64,000 nt of DNA from Variovorax boronicumulans. GTDB lineage: Bacteria; Pseudomonadota; Gammaproteobacteria; Burkholderiales; Burkholderiaceae_C. Location: NCBI RefSeq assembly GCF_019352895.1, contig NZ_JAAAFX010000009.1, forward strand, positions 1,403,486 to 1,467,485, in the 5' to 3' direction. The notes under the pieces are model-generated. The model was given only the letters and a program-made list of their open reading frames with translations. It was not told the origin of the DNA and did not search any database. A program made the position numbers and the translations under genes. Within the stretch, counting starts at the first letter, position 1. Each line of letters opens with the position of its first letter. Below are positions 43,958-53,141 of the stretch, piece after piece.

Positions 43958-45477
43958 TTGAGGCTGATCGTCGTGTTGACGCCCTGGCTCACGGTGCTGT
44001 CGTCGAACCATCGCGCCGTGACCGTCTTGGTCTGCGTGTAGAACATGATGACCTGCTTGCCGTACGGGCCCAGGTCGCCGAGCTTGGAGGCACGCGAACC
44101 GGTGAAGGAGAACATCGGGACCGGCACCGGGATCGGCACGTTGATGCCGACCTGGCCGACGTCGATGTCTTCCTGGAACTTGCGTGCCGCGGCGCCCGAC
44201 TGGGTGAAGATCGCGGTGCCGTTGCCGTTGGGGTTGCTGTTGATCAGTTCGATGGCTTCGTCGATGGTCTCGGCATCGGCGATGCACAGCACCGGGCCGA
44301 AGACTTCCTGGTCATAGATGGTCATGCCGGGCTTCACGCCGGTGAAGATCGTCGGGCCGACGAAGTTGCCCTTCTCGTAGCCGGGCACGGTCGGCTTGCG
44401 GCCGTCGAGCACCAGCTTCGCACCGTCGGCTTCGCCGCGTTCGATCAGGCTGTTCACGCGGTCGAAGGCGGCGCAGGACACCAGCGGGCCCACGTCCACG
44501 CCCTTGTCGGTGCCGGCGCCGATCTTCAGCGTCTTGGCCTTGGCGATCAGTTCGGGCACCCAGTTGCGCGCCTCGCCCACCAGCACCGCGACCGACACCG
44601 CCATGCAGCGTTGGCCCGCGGCGCCGAAGCTCGCGCCGGCCAGGGCATTGAGCGTCTGCTCCTTGTTGGCGTCGGGCATCACGATGGCGTGGTTCTTCGC
44701 GCCCATCATGCATTGGGCGCGCTTGCCGGCCAGCGTGGCGCGGTTGTAGACGTGCGTTCCGACCTTGGTCGAGCCGACGAAGCTGATCGCCTTGATGTCC
44801 TTGTGGTCGCAGATGCCGTTGACGATCGCTTCGCCGCCATGGACCACGTTGAGCACGCCGGGCGGCACGCCGGCTTCGAGCGCCAGTTCGCACAGGCGCA
44901 TCGTGACCATCGGGTCCTGCTCGGACGGCTTGAGCACGAAGGTATTGCCGGTGACGATGGCCATCGGGAACATCCACAGCGGGATCATCGCGGGGAAGTT
45001 GAACGGCGTGATGCCCGCGCACACGCCCAGCGGCTGCAGCAGCGTGTACGTGTCGACGCCGTTGGCCACGTTGTTGGCCAGCTCGCCGAGCTGCAGGTTG
45101 CCGATGTTCGAGGCGTGCTCGACCACTTCGAGGCCGCGGAACACGTCGCCTTCTGCATCGGGCAGGGTCTTGCCCTGTTCGGCCGTGAGGATCGCGGCCA
45201 GTTCGCCCATGTTCTCGCGGATGAGCTGCTGCAGCTTGAGGAAGATGCGCGCGCGTGCGCCCAGGGGCGTCTTGCGCCAGGTCTTGAAGGCTTCCTTGGC
45301 CGAGGCCACGGCGGCGTCGAGCTCGGCCGGCGTGGCGAAGGGCACGCGGGCCAGCACCTGTTGCGTGGCCGGGTTGACGACGTCGCGCCACTCGGTGGTC
45401 TTCGACTCGACGAACTTGCCGCCGATGAGCAGCTTGACGGTGGTGACCTGGGTGGTCGGCGTGGTGGTGGCGTCCAT
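43954..45477 (-). CDS. mmsA: CoA-acylating methylmalonate-semialdehyde dehydrogenase
   Basis: The protein has 507 residues. Characteristic sequence: [60 protein letters not shown], and the nucleophile region [19 protein letters not shown], with Cys about 293. Unlike ordinary aldehyde dehydrogenases the general-base Glu is replaced (MGAKNHA instead of ELGGK), as expected for the CoA-acylating type. It converts methylmalonate semialdehyde to propionyl-CoA. It is the first gene of the operon, divergent from a LysR regulator. Confidence 0.95.
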   Translation of the reverse strand: MDATTTPTTQVTTVKLLIGGKFVESKTTEWRDVVNPATQQVLARVPFATPAELDAAVASAKEAFKTWRKTPLGARARIFLKLQQLIRENMGELAAILTAEQGKTLPDAEGDVFRGLEVVEHASNIGNLQLGELANNVANGVDTYTLLQPLGVCAGITPFNFPAMIPLWMFPMAIVTGNTFVLKPSEQDPMVTMRLCELALEAGVPPGVLNVVHGGEAIVNGICDHKDIKAISFVGSTKVGTHVYNRATLAGKRAQCMMGAKNHAIVMPDANKEQTLNALAGASFGAAGQRCMAVSVAVLVGEARNWVPELIAKAKTLKIGAGTDKGVDVGPLVSCAAFDRVNSLIERGEADGAKLVLDGRKPTVPGYEKGNFVGPTIFTGVKPGMTIYDQEVFGPVLCIADAETIDEAIELINSNPNGNGTAIFTQSGAAARKFQEDIDVGQVGINVPIPVPVPMFSFTGSRASKLGDLGPYGKQVIMFYTQTKTVTARWFDDSTVSQGVNTTISLK

Positions 45478-45533
45478 GGTGTTGTCTCCGGGTGAATGCG
45501 TACGTTGCAGCCGGCCATCCTAGCTTTGCACTT

Positions 45534-45574
45534 TTGCGATGGCAATAGACAAATATGCACCCACGATCTGCATA
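45534..45574. promoter_or_regulatory. divergent promoter region with LysR-type dyads
   Basis: TATGCA (45554-45559) and TGCATA (45569-45574) form a perfect 6-base dyad with a 9-base centre, and TTGC/GCAA (45534-45537, 45542-45545) form a shorter dyad beside it. Both lie between mmsA and the divergent LysR gene, where an autoregulatory LysR site would be expected. Confidence 0.5.
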
Positions 45575-45584
45575 ATCGCAACGC

Positions 45585-46467
45585 ATGGACTGGGACAACC
45601 TGCGCTTCTTCCTCGAACTCGCACGCTCGGGCACGCTGCAGAGCGCGGCCCGCCGGCTGGCGGTCGATCACACCACCGTGGCGCGGCGCATCCAGGCGCT
45701 CGAGAAGCAGGTCGGCTCGCCGCTGTTCGCGCGCGAGGCCGGCGGCCACCGGCTCACCGAGGCCGGCCGGCGCCTGCAACCGCAGGTCGAGGCGATGGAG
45801 GGCGCGTTCCGCACCGTCGAGCGCGCGGCGCCGGCCTCGCACGAGGGGCTGTCGGGCGTGGTGCGGGTCGGGGTCACCGAGGGCTTCGGCACCGTGGTGC
45901 TGGCGCCGCAGCTGGCGGGCTTCGCGCGCCAGCATCCGCGGCTGGTGATCGACCTGCTGGCCATGCCGCGGGTGGTGCACCTGTCGCGGCGCGAGGCCGA
46001 CATCGTGATTTCGCTCGAGCGCCCGGCGCGTGGCCCGGTCGTGGTGAGCAGGCTCACCGACTACACGCTGCGGCTCTATGCCTCGAGGACCTATCTCGCC
46101 CAGCACGGCCCGATCCGGGCGCGCGAGGACCTGCAGGGCCACAGCTTCATCGGCTATGTCGACGACCTGCTGTTCAGCAAGGAGCTGCAGTACCTCGACG
46201 AACTGCACAAGCCCGACATGTTCGCGCTGCGCAGCACCAGCATCCTGGCGCAGCATGCGGCCACCGCGGCGGGGCACGGCATCGCGGTGCTGCCGGCCTT
46301 CGTCGCCGAGCGCGACACTTCGCTCAGGCCGGTGCTGCCAGCGCTGGCGCACTTCACGCGCACCTTCTGGATGTCGATGCCGGCCGAGACCAAGCACCTG
46401 GCGCGCATGCAGGCGGTGTGGAACTTCCTGCGCGAGACGGTCGAGAGTCAGCGCGGCGTGTTGCAGC

Positions 46468-46484
<17 letters not shown>
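45585..46484 (+). CDS. LysR-family regulator divergent from mmsA
   Basis: The protein has 299 residues. Start MDWDNLRFFLELARSGTLQS then AARRLAVDHTTVARRIQALE: the HTH has the D-H-T-T-V-A-R-R variant typical of the subfamily that controls amino acid or aldehyde catabolism. Divergence from mmsA with dyads between suggests it controls the valine operon. Its last 17 bases overlap the end of the convergent sigma-54 activator gene. Confidence 0.92.
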
Positions 46485-47826
<1,342 letters not shown>

Positions 47827-47833
47827 GGCCGAA

Positions 47834-49147
47834 CTAGAAGGAGAAGGGAATGCGCGCAGTGAGCGTGAGATCGGGCGTATCCCGTGTCAGGCCGGCCCCG
47901 ACCGAGATGTTCACCGTCCGCTTCGCGTCGTAGCGGTAGGAGTAGCCCAGCATCAGCGTGGCGAGCTGCGTGCGCACCGAGCCCGGCACCGGCAGGCCGT
48001 TCTGCTTGACGCGGCCGACCGAGTTCAGGTCGACGCCGATGCTGAACGAGGACTTGTCGTTGAGCGCCAGGCCCATGCCGAAGTTCATGCCGAGGATGTC
48101 GCCGGCCTTGAAGTCGCCGAGAAACTCGCGCGCGCCGTCGCGCACTTCGCGGCTCACGTTGCTGCGCTTGAAGTTGTGCGCATAGCTGAAGCTGCCGAAG
48201 AACACCACCGGGTCCGAGGGGAACAGCCAGGTAAGGCCGGGCTGCAGCGTGTAGAAGCCCGAGCCCGTGGGCAGGTCCAGCGGCAGGCCGGTGCCGGTGG
48301 TGTTGCCGACGCAGCGCGTGACGCAGTCGGTGACCACCTCGAACGGGTCCTTGCCGGTACGCGACTTGAAGCGCAACGTGCCGATCATGTAGGGCGTCGA
48401 TGCGTCGCCCTCGTTGAGCTGGTAGCGCGCCGTGACCTCGGCATCGCCAAGGCTGCGGCCGCTGGTCTCGAACACGTTGTCGATGGCCGAGCCGGTGAAG
48501 ATCTCCCGGCTGACGGTCGAGTTCGACCGGTAGACATAGGGCACCCGCGCCTCGATCTCGAAGCGGTTGGTGATGCCGAAGCGTCCGGTGAGCGCACTGG
48601 TGAGCGTGTTCTGCTTGACCTGCCGGACGTCGACCAGGCCGATCAGCAGCGACGGGATGATGGTGTAGCCGACCAGCGCCACCTGGTTGCTCGACGAGTA
48701 GGCGTACTGGAGCGAAGGCTCGAGCACCATCGAGCCCTTGGGCGTGAGGATGCCTGGCTGCTCGAACAGCGGCGCCACATTGAGCCGCGCATCCTGGCTC
48801 GGCGCCTGGCCGACCTGGATCGCACGGGGCGGCGCGCTCACGACCGGCCGGCTATCGACCGCCACCGTGGCCGCGGTCGCCGCCGCGGTGGCACGGTCGG
48901 AGGCGTTCCTGTTTTCCGCCAGCGAGCGCTCGAGTTCCCCGTAGCGCGATTCCTGCTGGGCCATGGACTGCTTCAGCGCCTCGATCTCGCGAGCCTGCTC
49001 GGCGACCTGGCGCTGCAGTTCCGTCAGCGCGGATGACGACGGCGCTCGGCGCGGCGTTGGCGGGGCCTGCTGCGCCTCGACGACCCCCCAGGCGGTCGCG
49101 GCGCTCATGCAGAGGACCCAGTTTCTCAAGGCTCTTGGTTGTTGCAT
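47834..49147 (-). CDS. FapF-like outer-membrane beta-barrel with N-terminal coiled coil
   Basis: The protein has 437 residues. Signal peptide (cut near VVEAQQ), then a heptad-patterned coiled coil (ALTELQRQVAEQAREIEALK then QSMAQQESRYGELERSLAEN, residues about 40-80), an Ala/Thr linker, and a beta-barrel of about 310 residues ending LTARIPFSF with terminal Phe. The barrel resembles the phenol-degradation meta-pathway/transporter family. An N-terminal coiled coil before a C-terminal barrel is the architecture of FapF, the trimeric pore that exports Fap amyloid in Pseudomonas. Start ATG at 49147 gives the signal peptide. Co-directional with the sigma-54 activator. Confidence 0.78.
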   Translation of the reverse strand: MQQPRALRNWVLCMSAATAWGVVEAQQAPPTPRRAPSSSALTELQRQVAEQAREIEALKQSMAQQESRYGELERSLAENRNASDRATAAATAATVAVDSRPVVSAPPRAIQVGQAPSQDARLNVAPLFEQPGILTPKGSMVLEPSLQYAYSSSNQVALVGYTIIPSLLIGLVDVRQVKQNTLTSALTGRFGITNRFEIEARVPYVYRSNSTVSREIFTGSAIDNVFETSGRSLGDAEVTARYQLNEGDASTPYMIGTLRFKSRTGKDPFEVVTDCVTRCVGNTTGTGLPLDLPTGSGFYTLQPGLTWLFPSDPVVFFGSFSYAHNFKRSNVSREVRDGAREFLGDFKAGDILGMNFGMGLALNDKSSFSIGVDLNSVGRVKQNGLPVPGSVRTQLATLMLGYSYRYDAKRTVNISVGAGLTRDTPDLTLTARIPFSF

Positions 49148-49212
49148 GCCAGCCCTCACACTTCTTTTTGGAACTTTCGTTGCAACGGATGCTATCGAGC
49201 CAAGTTCCCGCA

Positions 49213-49241
49213 TATTTACTTCTGCTAGAAATAATTGTTAA
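49213..49241 (-). promoter_or_regulatory. sigma-70 promoter candidate for the pore/activator operon
   Basis: On the minus strand, TTAACA (49241-49236; five of six matches to the -35 consensus), a 17-base spacer, and TAAATA (49218-49213). Transcription would start about 60 bases before the beta-barrel ATG. Confidence 0.45.
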
Positions 49242-49440
49242 CTTTTGTTCCTTACTACTTTGACACCTTGTTTCCGGTTTGAAAGGATCAATTAATCATG
49301 TTTACTCAAGCAACGGTTTGATCTGCAATTCGGCCTATTCCGAACGCGATAGTCCCGGCGACGCGACAAAATTTTTAACACGCCCAAACAACCAAGCCAT
49401 TGATTCAAAAGGATTTCAGTCCGAGTCCTTCCGATTTTCA

Positions 49441-49458
49441 TGTCACATCAATGTGACA
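49441..49458. promoter_or_regulatory. activator-binding palindrome (upstream activating site candidate)
   Basis: TGTCACATCAATGTGACA has perfect 8-base arms (TGTCACAT/ATGTGACA) around CA. It lies 74 bases before the -24/-12 promoter, the right distance for an enhancer site of the neighbouring sigma-54 activator. Confidence 0.7.
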
Positions 49459-49531
49459 AGATCCGCCGAATTCAGGATGTTGGAAGCTGTAAAACAACCC
49501 AATTTTCGTCGTCACCTGCAGCCAAAAGTAT

Positions 49532-49547
49532 TGGCATTGAATTTGCA
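49532..49547 (+). promoter_or_regulatory. sigma-54 (-24/-12) promoter
   Basis: TGGCATTGAATTTGCA matches TGGCAC-N5-TTGCA with the invariant GG (49533-49534) and GC (49545-49546) at the required spacing. The predicted transcription start is about 49558, leaving a leader of about 55 bases before the fibre gene ATG with its ttggagac ribosome-binding site. Confidence 0.8.
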
Positions 49548-49613
49548 TTGAGCAAACCGTTGCGCATCTGCACAACTCTTGGCTCGAAATTCAACCAACC
49601 TTTTGGAGACTTC

Positions 49614-50897
49614 ATGAACAAGACACTTCTGGCTTCGGCCATCGCGCTCGGCCTCGGATTCGCCTCCACGGCCGTGCTGGCTGACATCACGCAGTCGGGA
49701 ACCGGTGCCAACGCGGCCGACGACGCACGCGCCTGGCAGGACAACAGTTCGGACTCCAGCACCAGTACCAAGACCGACACCAAGACGAACACCAACACCA
49801 AGACCACCACCACCACCAAGACCGACTCCAGCACGAACCTGCGCACCAGCGACAGCCGCGACCAGAGCACCAACCGCAACTCCGGCGCTGCCCGCGCGGC
49901 TGCCGATCGCTCGGTGGCGCTCAACAATGGCTCGACCGGCACCTTCTCGAATGCCTTCAACGTCACTACGGCCACGGCCAGCAGCACACTCAGTGGCGTG
50001 GTCACCGGCAACACGGTGCACGGCATCGGCAACTACGCCTACAACACCGGCTCGGCGGCAGGCGCCACCGGCCAGGGTGGTTATGGCGGCACGGGACGGG
50101 GCGGCACGGCCGAAGGTGCGGGTGTCGGCGGCAACGGTGCCGTGGGCACCGGCGCCGTGGGCGCGACCGGCGGCAGTTCTTCCAACGGTGCCATCAGCCA
50201 CGGCAGTGCCACCAACGGCAGCGCCTCGGCCGGCGACGGCGGCAGGGGCTCGGGCGGCAGCGCCTCGGGCAGCAACTCCAGCGGCTCGGCCACGGCCAAC
50301 GGCGCCGGCGGCGGCGGCGGTGGTGGCGGCAGCGGCAGCGGCGGCAACGGGGGCATGACCGGCAGCAGCGGCAACGCCAACGGTGGCGGCCTGATCGCCA
50401 GCGGCGACGGCGGCACCAGCGGCAACACCGGCACGGGCGGCGCAGGCGGCACGGGCACCGGCACGGGCGCAGCGGGTGGTGCGGGTGGGACCGGCGGCTC
50501 GCCGATGACCGCCAACACCGGGCCGCGCACGGCCGGCAACGGCACCGGCGGCGCCGGCGGCGCGGCCACCAACGGCAGTGCCACCAACGGGAACGCCAGC
50601 AACGGCAACAACACGGCCGGCAACGGCGGTGCGGGCGGCAGCGGCACGGGCGGCGCCGGCGGCGCGGGCAGCGGCGGCACCAACACCGCGATGGGCGGCA
50701 CCGGTGGCGTCGGCCAGGGCGGCACTGGTGGCGCCGGCGGCACCAACACCGTGAGCGCGGGGACCTTCAACATGTCCAACACGATGACTTCGGTCGGGCA
50801 ATCGGCCGCCGGCATCATGATCGCCAACCAGCAGAGCGGGATCAGCAGCCTGGTGCAGCAGAGCGTCAACGTCCAGGCCAACCTGAGCGTGCGCTGA
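49614..50897 (+). CDS. Gly/Ser/Asn/Thr-rich exported fibre-type protein
   Basis: The protein has 427 residues with a signal peptide (MNKTLLASAIALGLGFASTA, cut after VLA). Then come a Thr/Lys/Asn/Asp low-complexity stretch (TKTDTKTNTNTKTTTTTKTD), a region with paired Asn and Gly (STLSGVVTGNTVHGIGNYAY), about 230 residues of Gly-Gly-x, Asn-Gly-Ser and Ala-Thr-Asn-Gly units, and a 48-residue ordered tail (NQQSGISSLVQQSVNVQANL). It has no cysteine. Composition, export signal and neighbours point to an extracellular structural subunit, in the position of FapB/FapC. PE-PGRS proteins share the composition but not the setting. Expressed from the sigma-54 promoter. Confidence 0.8.
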   Translation: MNKTLLASAIALGLGFASTAVLADITQSGTGANAADDARAWQDNSSDSSTSTKTDTKTNTNTKTTTTTKTDSSTNLRTSDSRDQSTNRNSGAARAAADRSVALNNGSTGTFSNAFNVTTATASSTLSGVVTGNTVHGIGNYAYNTGSAAGATGQGGYGGTGRGGTAEGAGVGGNGAVGTGAVGATGGSSSNGAISHGSATNGSASAGDGGRGSGGSASGSNSSGSATANGAGGGGGGGGSGSGGNGGMTGSSGNANGGGLIASGDGGTSGNTGTGGAGGTGTGTGAAGGAGGTGGSPMTANTGPRTAGNGTGGAGGAATNGSATNGNASNGNNTAGNGGAGGSGTGGAGGAGSGGTNTAMGGTGGVGQGGTGGAGGTNTVSAGTFNMSNTMTSVGQSAAGIMIANQQSGISSLVQQSVNVQANLSVR

Positions 50898-50907
50898 GTC
50901 GCTGCCG

Positions 50908-50946
50908 GGTCCTTGGCGGCGCGCCCACCGCGCGCCGCCAAGGACC
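50908..50946 (+). terminator. 17-bp-stem hairpin after the fibre gene
   Basis: Perfect arms GGTCCTTGGCGGCGCGC (50908-50924) and GCGCGCCGCCAAGGACC (50930-50946) with loop CCACC, followed by GTGTCTTTCC. Likely a partial terminator or mRNA-end stabiliser that makes the fibre mRNA more abundant than the downstream genes. Confidence 0.75.
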
Positions 50947-50971
50947 GTGTCTTTCCTCTCGAGGAGCCATC

Positions 50972-51343
50972 ATGCGTACCACGTCCCTGCGGCGCGGCCT
51001 GGCAACGGCGGCGATCGCGCTGCTGCCGGCTCTGCTGCCCTTCCCGCTCGCGGCCCAGACCGGCCATCGAGCGCCCGATCCCGCAGCCGCGCGCCCGGCC
51101 TTCGCCGCACCCGTGGATGCCTCGGCACTGGCCACCATACGGGGCGGTCACGAACTCACGCAGAACGACATGCGGCTCGACGGCGTGACCGCCGGCAACA
51201 CCGCGAGCCAGGTCACGACCGGCGCCAACACGATCTCCACGGGCGCGTTCTCGGGCATGGCCGGCTTGCCGCTGGTGGTGCAGAACTCGGGGGCGAACGT
51301 GCTGATCCAGAACGCCGTGATCGTCAACGTGAAGATGCAATAG
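50972..51343 (+). CDS. small exported protein with Arg-Gly-Gly motif (FapE/minor-subunit position)
   Basis: The protein has 123 residues with a signal peptide (cut near PLAAQT). Residues 49-59 read DASALATIRGG, followed by HELTQNDMRLDGVTAGNTAS and a tail GLPLVVQNSGANVLIQNAVI. The tail pattern (hydrophobic, Gln-Asn-Ser-Gly, Val-Leu-Ile-Gln) resembles the end of the preceding fibre protein. The Leu-x-x-Ile-Arg-Gly-Gly motif recurs in the protein two genes downstream. Function unrecognised by name; likely a minor subunit or a nucleator. A good ribosome-binding site (cgaggag) precedes the ATG. Confidence 0.72.
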   Translation: MRTTSLRRGLATAAIALLPALLPFPLAAQTGHRAPDPAAARPAFAAPVDASALATIRGGHELTQNDMRLDGVTAGNTASQVTTGANTISTGAFSGMAGLPLVVQNSGANVLIQNAVIVNVKMQ

Positions 51344-51370
51344 CGGCTTTCAAGCCGCCTGGAGTGCCCC

Positions 51371-52066
51371 ATGTCGCCTCTGCGCCTTCTGTGCCCCGCC
51401 GCCCTGCTCTGCCTGGCGGCCTCGGGCACCGGCCTGGCCCAGGACCGCGCGGTCCGGCTGACCGAGATGGGGGGCGCGAGCTATGCGGTCCCGGTGCGCA
51501 GCATGCAGCAGATCAAGCAGGCCGGCACGCTGCTGCAGCAGTACGACTTCAGCTGCGGCTCGGCCGCCGTCGCGACGCTGCTGACACACCACTACGGCCG
51601 CACGACCTCCGAACAGGAAGTGTTCGAGCAGATGTTCGCGGCCGGCGACCAGGACAAGATCCGGCGCGAGGGCTTCTCGCTGCTCGACATGAAGCGCTTC
51701 CTGCACACGAGGGGCTTTGAAGCCGACGGTTTCCAGCAGCCGCTCGACAAGCTGCGCGAGTCCGGCGTGCCGGCGATCGCCCTGATCACGGAGAACGGTT
51801 ACCACCACTTCGTGGTCGTGAAGGGGCTGGACAACGAGCGCGTGCTGATCGGTGACCCGGCCAACGGCACGCGCGCGATGGCGCGCGCCGCCTTCGAGGC
51901 GCAGTGGAAGCAGAAGCTGCTCTTCGTGGTCCACAACCGGATGGAGATCGCACGCTTCAACCTCGCGTCCGACTGGCGCGCCGCGCCCGCGGCGCCGCTG
52001 GCCTCGGGCCTGCTGCGCGATGCACTGCTCAATTCGATGCCCAGAAACGGGCCGGGACAGTTCTGA
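51371..52066 (+). CDS. exported C39-family cysteine peptidase (FapD-like)
   Basis: The protein has 231 residues with a signal peptide (cut near LAQDRA), so it is periplasmic. The C39 active site is complete: QQYDFSCGSAAVATLL with nucleophile Cys62 and preceding Gln, NGYHHFVVVKGL with His146, and LIGDPANGTRAM with Asp162. Bacteriocin-processing C39 domains sit on ABC transporters and cut after Gly-Gly, but this one stands alone, as does FapD. It ends with ATGA overlap into the next gene. Confidence 0.85.
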   Translation: MSPLRLLCPAALLCLAASGTGLAQDRAVRLTEMGGASYAVPVRSMQQIKQAGTLLQQYDFSCGSAAVATLLTHHYGRTTSEQEVFEQMFAAGDQDKIRREGFSLLDMKRFLHTRGFEADGFQQPLDKLRESGVPAIALITENGYHHFVVVKGLDNERVLIGDPANGTRAMARAAFEAQWKQKLLFVVHNRMEIARFNLASDWRAAPAAPLASGLLRDALLNSMPRNGPGQF

Positions 52067-52635
52067 TGAACACCGCACACACCCCCGCCCGCCTGGCCCT
52101 GACCCTGCTGCTGGCCATGGGCGCCGCAGCCGCGGCGAACGCACAGCCCGGCAAGGCGCCCGCCGCGGACCGGACGACCTGGATGACCGTCGGCGACGCC
52201 ACGCTGGAGCGGATGCGCGGCGGCTTCGACCTGGGCGGCGGGCTGATGGTGTCTTTCGGCATCAGCCGCTCGATCACGGTCAACGGCGTGCTGCTGGCCG
52301 CGATCACCTTCAACGTGCCGGACGTGGCGCGCATCACGCCGGTCCAGGCCGCGGCCCTCGAGCGGCAGATGAACAGCGCCAACCTGGTCCAGGTCGGCCC
52401 GAACAACAGCGTGGTGGCGACAACCGGCGTGGCGGGGGCAGCTGGCGTGGCAGGGGCAGCCGGTGTGGCGGCGCCGACCAGCCTGCCGGCGGCTGCGACC
52501 GTGGTCCAGAACACCCTGGACAACCAGAGCATCCAGACCCGCACGCTGATCGACACCACGACCAACGCCATGAGCCTGGCCAAGAGCATCAATGCGGCGG
52601 GCGCCCTGCGCGATGCGCTGCTGCGCGGGCGCTGA
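52066..52635 (+). CDS. second small exported protein with Arg-Gly-Gly motif
   Basis: The protein has 189 residues with a signal peptide (cut near ANAQPG). Residues 43-53 read GDATLERMRGG, matching the motif in the 123-residue protein. Then FDLGGGLMVSFGISRSITVN, an Ala/Gly/Val repeat (TGVAGAAGVAGAAGVAA), and a tail VVQNTLDNQSIQTRTLIDTT resembling an amyloid-associated helix/strand segment. It starts within the C39 gene's stop, so it is made with the peptidase and could be its substrate. Possibly a fibre anchor or FapE analogue. Confidence 0.72.
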   Translation: MNTAHTPARLALTLLLAMGAAAAANAQPGKAPAADRTTWMTVGDATLERMRGGFDLGGGLMVSFGISRSITVNGVLLAAITFNVPDVARITPVQAAALERQMNSANLVQVGPNNSVVATTGVAGAAGVAGAAGVAAPTSLPAAATVVQNTLDNQSIQTRTLIDTTTNAMSLAKSINAAGALRDALLRGR

Positions 52636-52653
52636 GGGTGGGCAAGGCCGCGT

Positions 52654-53076
52654 TCAATCGACGCCGCGGCAGGCCGCGCGCACGATGCGCGCGGTCGGAT
52701 TGGGCGACATCCCGAGGAAGTTCATGGGCTTGGGCGCCTTCTGGTAGTCGACTTCCTTGAGCACCGGCCCCTGCCACAGGGGCTGGGCATGGAAGCTCAC
52801 ACGCCGGTACTCGGCGCGGCCGGCGCGGCAATCGAAGGCCACCTCGGACACATAGGAACGATAGGGCAAGCCCTCCCAGTTCTTGCGCGGGCCCGCGCGG
52901 CTCACGCGCACGCTCATCACCCGTACATCGCCGTCGCTGCGGGCCGCCAGGGGATCGACCTCGACCGTCTCGGCGCCAGGGTCCGACCGATTGCCGACCA
53001 CGGTGAACCAGGTGGCCTGCGCCTGCACAAAGGTCGACACGACCCACACGAGAGTTCCGACCCACCACAGCTTCAC
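52654..53076 (-). CDS. surface-adhesin-E-like exported protein
   Basis: The protein has 140 residues with a signal peptide (cut near VQAQAT). It has a beta-sandwich pattern with ETVEVDPLAARSDGDVRVMS and YVSEVAFDCRAGRAEYRRVS and a late Cys likely forming a disulfide with the first. This matches the Adhesin_E family, first described from Haemophilus surface proteins, but widespread forms are simple exported proteins of unknown role. It is convergent with the fibre operon, so it need not belong to it. Confidence 0.7.
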   Translation of the reverse strand: MKLWWVGTLVWVVSTFVQAQATWFTVVGNRSDPGAETVEVDPLAARSDGDVRVMSVRVSRAGPRKNWEGLPYRSYVSEVAFDCRAGRAEYRRVSFHAQPLWQGPVLKEVDYQKAPKPMNFLGMSPNPTARIVRAACRGVD

Positions 53077-53141
53077 GCTGATTCCTTGTTGCTGAACGAT
53101 GCGGTGCCGATTCTAGTCAGCGCGCGCGCTTCGACTGGCGC

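Larger units (their letters stand above)
49148..49613. other. 466-bp AT-rich regulatory region between divergent fibre-locus genes
   Basis: No gene found. It is much richer in A and T than its surroundings. It holds a candidate sigma-70 promoter for the minus-strand pore/activator operon, a perfect palindrome and a sigma-54 promoter for the plus-strand operon, each listed separately. The centre (49260-49440) shows nothing else I can support. Confidence 0.7.

Noticed and set aside
49512-50801. Minus-strand frame of 429 codons opposite the Gly-rich protein
   Set aside because: Low-complexity Ala/Arg/Val sequence is the complement of Gly/Ala codons. The plus-strand protein has a signal peptide, promoter and ribosome-binding site.
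49614-50897. PE-PGRS-like or collagen-like protein
   Set aside because: Composition alone is similar, but it has a Sec signal, no PE domain and no Gly-x-y collagen periodicity, and its neighbours suggest a fibre export system.
52654-53076. Membership of the adhesin-E-like gene in the fibre locus
   Set aside because: It is convergent, lacks the Arg-Gly-Gly motif and has no matching promoter element, so its placement is probably coincidental.
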